From Pseudomonas lactis (lineage in GTDB: Bacteria; Pseudomonadota; Gammaproteobacteria; Pseudomonadales; Pseudomonadaceae), in contig NZ_JYLO01000019.1 of assembly GCF_001439845.1 (NCBI RefSeq), positions 59,115-123,114 of the forward strand: 64,000 nt of DNA, read 5' to 3'. The translations under genes were made by a program, and so were the position numbers. The notes below the pieces were generated by a model. That model saw nothing but the letters and a program-made list of their open reading frames with translations, ran no database searches and was not told where the DNA came from. Shown here in pieces: positions 59,961 through 64,000 of this stretch; the first letter of the stretch is position 1, and each line of letters opens with the position of its first letter.

Positions 59961-60383
59961 TTAGGCTTTTGCGGTGTGGAAGCCGCGAATGGTCAAGGTT
60001 TCTTCAACCTCCTTCACGACTTTGTACTGAAGGCTCAAAGACCACTGGGTGGCCAGGTTGAAATAGTCCCAGTACCGAACAACCCACCCGACCATCTCTT
60101 TGTGCCGTGGGCCAGCGGTTGTTCCGTAAATTCCACAGGCGCCCAGGTAGGCAACGAACTCATCAATGTTTGTGTACGGGAGAATGTCGTGGTCTTCGAT
60201 ATCAAGCATTCGCTCGAACAGTTCTGCCATCGCGATCAGGTTTTCCCGGAAGTATTGGCAGGTTATGAAGTGCTTTTTGTAGAGAGCCCAAACCTTGAGC
60301 GTGATGCCGCCGGCCTGGAATGCGGGGTAGGCTTCATCGTCTGGTTTCAGGTTGTCTGGGTCAAAAGCGATCTTGATGATCAT
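59961..60383 (-). CDS. phage-type protein of unknown function
   Basis: The 140-residue protein (MIIKIAFDPDNLKPDDEAYP) is predicted soluble, with an aromatic-rich C-terminal half (GWVVRYWDYFNLATQWSLSLQ). The start codon overlaps the stop of a likely 18-codon gene just upstream by ATGA, and AAGG lies before it. No family was recognised. Confidence 0.7.
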   Translation of the reverse strand: MIIKIAFDPDNLKPDDEAYPAFQAGGITLKVWALYKKHFITCQYFRENLIAMAELFERMLDIEDHDILPYTNIDEFVAYLGACGIYGTTAGPRHKEMVGWVVRYWDYFNLATQWSLSLQYKVVKEVEETLTIRGFHTAKA

Positions 60384-60436
60384 GGCCTTGGCCCCTTGTA
60401 GATAAAGACGTAGGCGAACCAGAGGGTGGCGATCAT
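60380..60436 (-). CDS. possible 18-residue hydrophobic peptide, overlapping both neighbours by ATGA
   Basis: The reading frame is MIATLWFAYVFIYKGPRP. Its ATG overlaps the TGA of the upstream gene and its TGA overlaps the ATG of the downstream gene, each by 4 bases. GGAG lies 8 bases before the start. Residues 3-13 are a hydrophobic run. It fills the gap between two phage genes exactly, which argues for real translation or for a coupling leader. Confidence 0.55.
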   Translation of the reverse strand: MIATLWFAYVFIYKGPRP

Positions 60437-60747
60437 GGCGTCACTCCGATCTCAGCGGCGGCACGGACGATTGCGCGGCGCGTTCCGAAGTCATCCATCG
60501 CCTCGATAATCATCACGCCATGTCGAGAATGCTCGGCGCCAACTGAGTCGTGGTCCTCCATGAATACGATGCAAACCCCAAGCTTCACGGCCAGCCGCAG
60601 TGCATCGCCGTCGTCATCCAGTGGTCTCCAGAGCCGGTAATGCTCGCGATCGCCAACGCGTAGGCAGTTGCGTGCTGTCTCGTAGCAAAGAACGGGGCCG
60701 ATGCCCGCCGCGTGTGCCGCCCTCTCCAGCAGTGTCTGGTCGTTCAC
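60433..60747 (-). CDS. phage protein, probable phage ABA-sandwich domain
   Basis: The 104-residue protein starts at GTG 60747 with GGGGAGAG 4 bases upstream. LWRPLDDDGDALRLAVKLGV and the end AIVRAAAEIGV fit the small phage 'ABA sandwich' type of protein (NinX/DUF2591-like). That assignment is from pattern memory and is tentative. Its stop overlaps the start of the 18-codon peptide frame, and its start lies one base after the preceding gene. Confidence 0.65.
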   Translation of the reverse strand: MNDQTLLERAAHAAGIGPVLCYETARNCLRVGDREHYRLWRPLDDDGDALRLAVKLGVCIVFMEDHDSVGAEHSRHGVMIIEAMDDFGTRRAIVRAAAEIGVTP

Positions 60748-60748
60748 G

Positions 60749-60946
60749 TCACTCTCCCCAGCAGCTGAGTTCTTCTGCAATCTCTTCAGCAGGCTCGCCG
60801 ATCTCATTGAGGCGCCCGTCGTATTCGTAGTTGTCGTAGATCACGGCGCCAGTCTCCCAGCAGAAGGCCAGGTCTTTTGGCTTCCACCATCCCATCAGGC
60901 CGCGCATATGCAGCGCCGCCCTGAGAATCCAATACAGTTTTTTCAT
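60749..60946 (-). CDS. small phage-type protein
   Basis: The 65-residue protein begins MKKLYWILRAALHMRGLMGW and ends in an acidic tail (EIGEPAEEIAEELSCWGE). AAGGA lies 9 bases before the ATG. A perfect palindrome is found 14 bases upstream of the start. The function is unknown. Confidence 0.68.
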   Translation of the reverse strand: MKKLYWILRAALHMRGLMGWWKPKDLAFCWETGAVIYDNYEYDGRLNEIGEPAEEIAEELSCWGE

Positions 60947-60960
60947 GCGAGCGCATCCTT

Positions 60961-60974
60961 GCCGCTATAGCGGC
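60961..60974. promoter_or_regulatory. 14-base perfect palindrome upstream of a phage gene
   Basis: GCCGCTATAGCGGC is self-complementary over its full length. It lies 14 bases before the start codon of the 65-residue gene, in the 82-base gap between two minus-strand genes. It could be an operator or a short RNA hairpin near the ribosome site. Confidence 0.4.
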
Positions 60975-61011
60975 TGACTTTGAAGGGGGAGGGGTTACGG
61001 GTTTTGCGGGT

Positions 61012-61029
61012 GGAGTACGGATGTACTCC
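61012..61029. repeat. short hairpin at the end of the 149-residue phage gene
   Basis: GGAGTAC (61012-61018) and GTACTCC (61023-61029) form a 7-base-pair stem with a 4-base loop right at the stop of the upstream gene. No T run follows on the minus strand, so it is not a standard terminator. Confidence 0.45.
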
Positions 61030-61478
61030 TATCGGGATTTGGCGGCACGCTTGCGGAACTCGTAAACCATGCTGCGCAGATCTACGAGAGCTTCCTGCAG
61101 GTCACTCCGGGTGGAGTCGATATTCTCAAGCTGCTCACCTTCACCGTCGTCTCCGCCCTCATCGACGGCCAGGATAGCCAGGCCATATGCCTGGAACTTC
61201 GCCAACACCCCATCGGCTGACTTGGCCATGTACTCGGCATGCTCAATGGCATAGTCCTTGTCGGAACGCTCATTGGTGACAGGCGCTTCCGGAGCGGCGG
61301 CGAGCATGGCGGCCCAGCACAGTTTCGCGCGGAGCGCCGCTTGCTGGCAGCCGCTCATCTCTTGGTACTGCTCCCAGACTTCTTCATCGGAAAAGCACTC
61401 GTCCGGCTCCGACTCGAAGCCGTTTATCACCATGGTTTCGGTCGGTTCAACCGGCACCAGTTTCCATTGACTGCTCAT
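61029..61478 (-). CDS. phage-type protein of unknown function
   Basis: The 149-residue, acidic protein begins MSSQWKLVPVEPTETMVING and has a DSDEEVWEQYQEM-like region (FSDEEVWEQYQEM) and a helical C-terminus (SDLQEALVDLRSMVYEFRKRAAK). The opening 'WKLVPVEPTExM' is a common start for small phage proteins of unknown role. Its ATG overlaps the stop of the DUF4406 gene by 4 bases. Confidence 0.75.
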   Translation of the reverse strand: MSSQWKLVPVEPTETMVINGFESEPDECFSDEEVWEQYQEMSGCQQAALRAKLCWAAMLAAAPEAPVTNERSDKDYAIEHAEYMAKSADGVLAKFQAYGLAILAVDEGGDDGEGEQLENIDSTRSDLQEALVDLRSMVYEFRKRAAKSR

Positions 61479-61786
61479 ATAGCCTCCCTCGTTACCAGAT
61501 CATGGGCATCCAAAACGGTCATGCCGAGCTTCTCGGCGATCAGGACTTCCAGTTTTGCGCCCTTTGAATTCTCCCAGCCGGGCAGGGTAGCCACAGTGTC
61601 GCAGTCCATCAGGGCGGCAATGTCGCGGCGCATGCAGTCGGTCCAAGTGCCGCCTTCTGGGTTGATCTCGGCGGGGTTTGTGACTGTGTGGCCGATTGCG
61701 CGCAGGCTGGCGGTCATGCTGTGGAAGGTGGGGAAGTTCAGCCCGGGCAACCCGCTCATGGGCCCGCTGAGGTAGATGCGCTTCAT
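61475..61786 (-). CDS. DUF4406 protein (nucleoside 2-deoxyribosyltransferase-like)
   Basis: The 103-residue protein begins MKRIYLSGPMSGLPGLNFPTF and contains GTWTDCMRRDIAALMDCD and the end GAKLEVLIAEKLG, the DUF4406 signature with a Rossmann-like nucleotide-binding fold. Phages often carry it. The start at 61786 overlaps the stop of the upstream gene by ATGA. An enzymatic role in nucleotide metabolism is suggested by the fold only. Confidence 0.85.
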   Translation of the reverse strand: MKRIYLSGPMSGLPGLNFPTFHSMTASLRAIGHTVTNPAEINPEGGTWTDCMRRDIAALMDCDTVATLPGWENSKGAKLEVLIAEKLGMTVLDAHDLVTREAI

Positions 61787-62361
61787 GCTGCCTCCTGCTG
61801 CTGTTCCTGGCGCAGCGCCTGTTGCACTGCGTGAATGATCCGCTCGAGGTAGGCGTAATCGGGGTTTGGCTCGGTGGCATCGTTGGCCAGATGCCACCAC
61901 TCATCCCCAAAAATCTTGTGCATTAGTTCGCTGTGCGCGCCGTGAAGATGGTCAATTGATGGCGATTCGCGAAGATGTTCGGCCTCGGTGAACAGCTCGC
62001 GCGCTTCGTACTGGCCGTGCTCATCACGCCGGCGATCCTTCAACACGGCAGCCTGTACTTTGTTTGCAAGCGCCTCACCACTGAACTGCCGTGGGCTCAT
62101 CGCCTGGTCGAAGTAGCCGATGACGTAGCCGGCGTTCAGTTCGCAGAAAAACTGGCCAATGTTCAGGCCGTCCCACATTCCACCCCAGTACGCCGTCCAG
62201 CTCTTACCCCAGCAGCTGACAGTGATCTTGCCCTTGCGTGGGGCTAAGTCCTCGAGGAAGACGGTGACCGGGTCAAGCTGTGGCGCACCGGTGATAACCA
62301 GCTTCGTGACTGTCGAGCGCTCGACCAGCAGCGGCGCGGTGATTTGGTTTTCTGTAGGCAT
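61783..62361 (-). CDS. phage-type protein of unknown function
   Basis: The 192-residue protein starts at 62361 with AAGGA 7 bases upstream. TVFLEDLAPRKGKITVSCWGKSW and AYWGGMWDGLNIGQFFCELNAGYVIGYF fit a recurrent prophage protein of unknown role. The end EQQQEAA overlaps the DUF4406 start by 4 bases. Upstream of the start about 190 bases separate it from the methyltransferase gene. Confidence 0.75.
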   Translation of the reverse strand: MPTENQITAPLLVERSTVTKLVITGAPQLDPVTVFLEDLAPRKGKITVSCWGKSWTAYWGGMWDGLNIGQFFCELNAGYVIGYFDQAMSPRQFSGEALANKVQAAVLKDRRRDEHGQYEARELFTEAEHLRESPSIDHLHGAHSELMHKIFGDEWWHLANDATEPNPDYAYLERIIHAVQQALRQEQQQEAA

Positions 62362-62465
62362 GGGGAGTCCTTGCCGGGCCATGCCCTGGCGGTGGAGTGG
62401 GGGCTTGAAGTCGGATGTAATGGTAGAGGGACGACGTCTCTCCCAAAATCTGGAGATTTGCCCCA

Positions 62466-62570
62466 ATGAAATGCTCGATTCTCGTGCTTCGATTAGCTGT
62501 GGCGCTGTTCGGCCTAATCACGTCTGTCGCGCAAGTGATAGCTATGCTCACCCGTACGGGCTTGGTGTGA
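62466..62570 (+). CDS. possible 34-residue hydrophobic peptide on the plus strand
   Basis: The frame begins MKCSILVLRLAVALFGLITS and ends TRTGLV, with one hydrophobic segment. GGAG lies 9 bases before the ATG. It runs opposite to the surrounding genes and its last 23 bases overlap the 3' end of the methyltransferase gene. Evidence is the ribosome site and hydrophobicity only. Confidence 0.3.
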   Translation: MKCSILVLRLAVALFGLITSVAQVIAMLTRTGLV

Positions 62571-64000
62571 TTTGGCGCAGAAGTCGTAGGCCGATCCAGC
62601 GAACCACGGTGACGGCCTTGCTGTTGCCGATCGCCTTGTAGCGGGGGCCGTCCGGGCACTCGCTTGCTGGCTTGCCGCGCCAGGGGATGAGGGTGTAATA
62701 GTCGGCCATACCCTGTAGGCGTTCGCACTCGACTGGAGTGAGGCGGCGCACAGAGCTCGTATGCGACACAATGTTGGGGCCCAGAGCTGAGTCCGTGTTG
62801 TCGACCTGTTTGCCGTAGTTGCAGGTCAGCGTCTGGGCCACTTCTCGACATGCAACAATCGGCTGACCGCGCCCGGTGCCATCCTCGCTGCCGTCGAAAC
62901 CCTCAGCCTTCAGCGTGTGGGTGATTTCTCCAGTGATGCACACAGCTACCTGGCCGCCGGCGTTTGCATGGCTGCCTGAGTGATTCATTGCCCGCAGAGT
63001 GGGTGCAATTACCCCGGCATCGGCGCCGTGATCCTTGCAGGAGAAAGCCAGCACTGCATTTTCCTGGCCGTTGTTTCTGCCCAGAGCGTGCGCTTGGTCA
63101 ATGCTTACACAGGGGTCTTGCGTACCGTGTACTACAAAGGCTTCGCTTTCGAAGTCCATCCTTCCGCTGGCGCTGGCGCACGCATTGCGTGCTGGAGCCA
63201 CCTCAATTGGGCCGCTGGTGTTGTTCCCCCCGAACACCAGAAGGGATTCTCTCGACTCATGGTCACCATATGGGTTGGTCGTTAAAGCTGCAGTTACGTG
63301 AGGGATGTCATCGGTGCTGTATCCGCCGTTCTTTCGAGCGCCGCTAGTAAGGGTGCCGGCAACATCTTTCCCCTGGCCTCGGCGCGGCGCAGTATCCCGG
63401 CGCACGCCTTCGCGCTCAAAAAGTACCTCGGTGGGATCGAACCCGTCTCGAGCACTTGCGACAACGAACACACGACGGCGTCGTTGGGCCAGGCCGAAAT
63501 ATTGGGCGTCCAAGACCCGCCACGCGATTGTTCTTTTGGGTCCATACACACAACCAGCGTCCTGCCATTTCTTCCCTGGAGGCTGCAACTCGCAGTCTTC
63601 CCCAGCAAGCGCGCCAAGAAAGCATCCGAAGGCGTTCCCTTTGTCGCTGAGGACGCCGGGGACGTTCTCCCAGACGATGACACTGGCGGGTTTGCCGTTG
63701 ATGGCTCGAACATAGTCAACTGCATCTGCAAGCTCCACGTATTTGATGGTGAGGGCGCCGCGCGGGTCGGTGAGGCCTTCCCGCATACCGGCGACCGAGA
63801 AAGCCTGGCATGGGGTGCCGCCGACCAGCACGTCCGGCGCCGGTATCTTGCCGGCCAGCACCAGGGCGGCCAACTTGGTCATGTCGCCGTGGTTCGGCAC
63901 GTCAGGGTAGCGGTAGGCCAGGACCGCCGACGGAAACTGCTCAATCTCGGCGAACCAGGCGGCGCGCATGCCCAGCGGGTGCCACGCTTGTGTTGCAGCT
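62548..64000 (-). CDS. DNA (cytosine-5) methyltransferase, phage type, N-terminus beyond the window
   Basis: The visible part has 484 codons. The catalytic motif IV is VGGTPCQAFSVAGM, motif VI is WENVPGVLS, motif VIII is QRRRRVFVVAS and motifs IX/X are VRRLTPVECERLQGM and YKAIGNSKAV. The frame continues past the edge of the window (AWHPLGMRAAWFAEIEQF), so the N-terminal SAM-binding FxGxG motif is off the edge and an internal ATG at 63969 is not the start. The region between motifs VIII and IX is long (about 240 residues) and contains repeated 'LT/TL' units (AGTLTS, AALTTN, APTLRA, HTLKAEG, AQTLTCN). It probably protects phage DNA from host restriction or modifies host DNA. Confidence 0.92.
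   Translation of the reverse strand, partial: AATQAWHPLGMRAAWFAEIEQFPSAVLAYRYPDVPNHGDMTKLAALVLAGKIPAPDVLVGGTPCQAFSVAGMREGLTDPRGALTIKYVELADAVDYVRAINGKPASVIVWENVPGVLSDKGNAFGCFLGALAGEDCELQPPGKKWQDAGCVYGPKRTIAWRVLDAQYFGLAQRRRRVFVVASARDGFDPTEVLFEREGVRRDTAPRRGQGKDVAGTLTSGARKNGGYSTDDIPHVTAALTTNPYGDHESRESLLVFGGNNTSGPIEVAPARNACASASGRMDFESEAFVVHGTQDPCVSIDQAHALGRNNGQENAVLAFSCKDHGADAGVIAPTLRAMNHSGSHANAGGQVAVCITGEITHTLKAEGFDGSEDGTGRGQPIVACREVAQTLTCNYGKQVDNTDSALGPNIVSHTSSVRRLTPVECERLQGMADYYTLIPWRGKPASECPDGPRYKAIGNSKAVTVVRWIGLRLLRQITPSPYG

Noticed and set aside
62273..62851. 192-codon minus-strand frame overlapping the methyltransferase end
   Set aside because: It lies in another frame of the methyltransferase gene. 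Its protein is Arg/Pro/Thr-rich with no family match.
63967..63969. ATG at 63969 as the start of the methyltransferase
   Set aside because: The frame continues to the window edge with family-like sequence (AWHPLG before MRAAWF), so the gene is cut by the window and this ATG is internal.

Overview
The window looks like chromosome of a fluorescent Pseudomonas (P. fluorescens group). This rests on the glgA-treZ-malQ-treY-(DUF2934)-glgX gene order known from pseudomonads, a pvdQ acylase gene behind a PvdS-type promoter, many 'GGAGCGAGCTTGCTCGCGAA'-type REP palindromes, and high-GC genes rich in LysR/AraC regulators. No rRNA, insertion sequence or CRISPR array was seen. One tRNA gene (tRNA-Cys) is present.

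Layout. 1-1.6 kb: reverse transsulfuration pair (cystathionine beta-synthase and the start of a cystathionine gamma-lyase/synthase). 1.6-2.2 kb: REP sequences and copy 1 of a dispersed ~0.27-kb repeat. 2.2-15 kb: housekeeping and accessory single genes: VOC proteins, an SDR with a substituted catalytic Tyr, an MFS exporter and an Old Yellow Enzyme each with a divergent LysR regulator, a sugar-mutarotase-like protein behind a Cra-like palindrome, a GNAT, copy 2 of the dispersed repeat, a LysE exporter, small DUF proteins and a chemoreceptor with a membrane-embedded sensor. 15-17.5 kb: TonB-dependent siderophore receptor with a Fur-box-like site.

17.5-32.5 kb: a long minus-strand block. GlgA, TreZ, MalQ, TreY, a DUF2934 protein and GlgX form the alpha-glucan/trehalose module, in which TreY and TreZ cut trehalose from the ends of glucans that GlgA, MalQ and GlgX build or trim. 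Directly coupled to glgX is an unassigned cassette of acyl-CoA dehydrogenase-like, PIG-L deacetylase, NodS-like methyltransferase and family-2 glycosyltransferase genes with 4-base overlaps. A paralogous PIG-L gene with an altered active-site motif follows. This cassette is the best candidate here for an uncharacterised biosynthetic system.

33-49 kb: a hydroxyacid dehydrogenase, a secreted alpha/beta hydrolase, a 1288-residue Ig-like repeat protein, a YqaA-like protein, a DUF411 protein, an SRPBCC protein, an RTX-repeat protein, an aldo/keto reductase with a LysR gene, then an AraC regulator divergent from an operon of AhpD-like, acyl-CoA dehydrogenase-like and SsuABC/TauABC-type transporter genes. 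49-54 kb: a ~1690-codon dermonecrotic-toxin-like gene whose C-terminus resembles the EreA/ChaN/TIKI fold, with an unclear start codon. 54-57.5 kb: two small genes and pvdQ.

57.7-64 kb: tRNA-Cys followed by a tyrosine integrase and a run of small minus-strand phage-type genes ending in a DNA cytosine methyltransferase cut by the window edge. This is the left end of a prophage or integrative element at tRNA-Cys. A likely 18-codon gene sits between two of its genes with ATGA overlaps on both sides.
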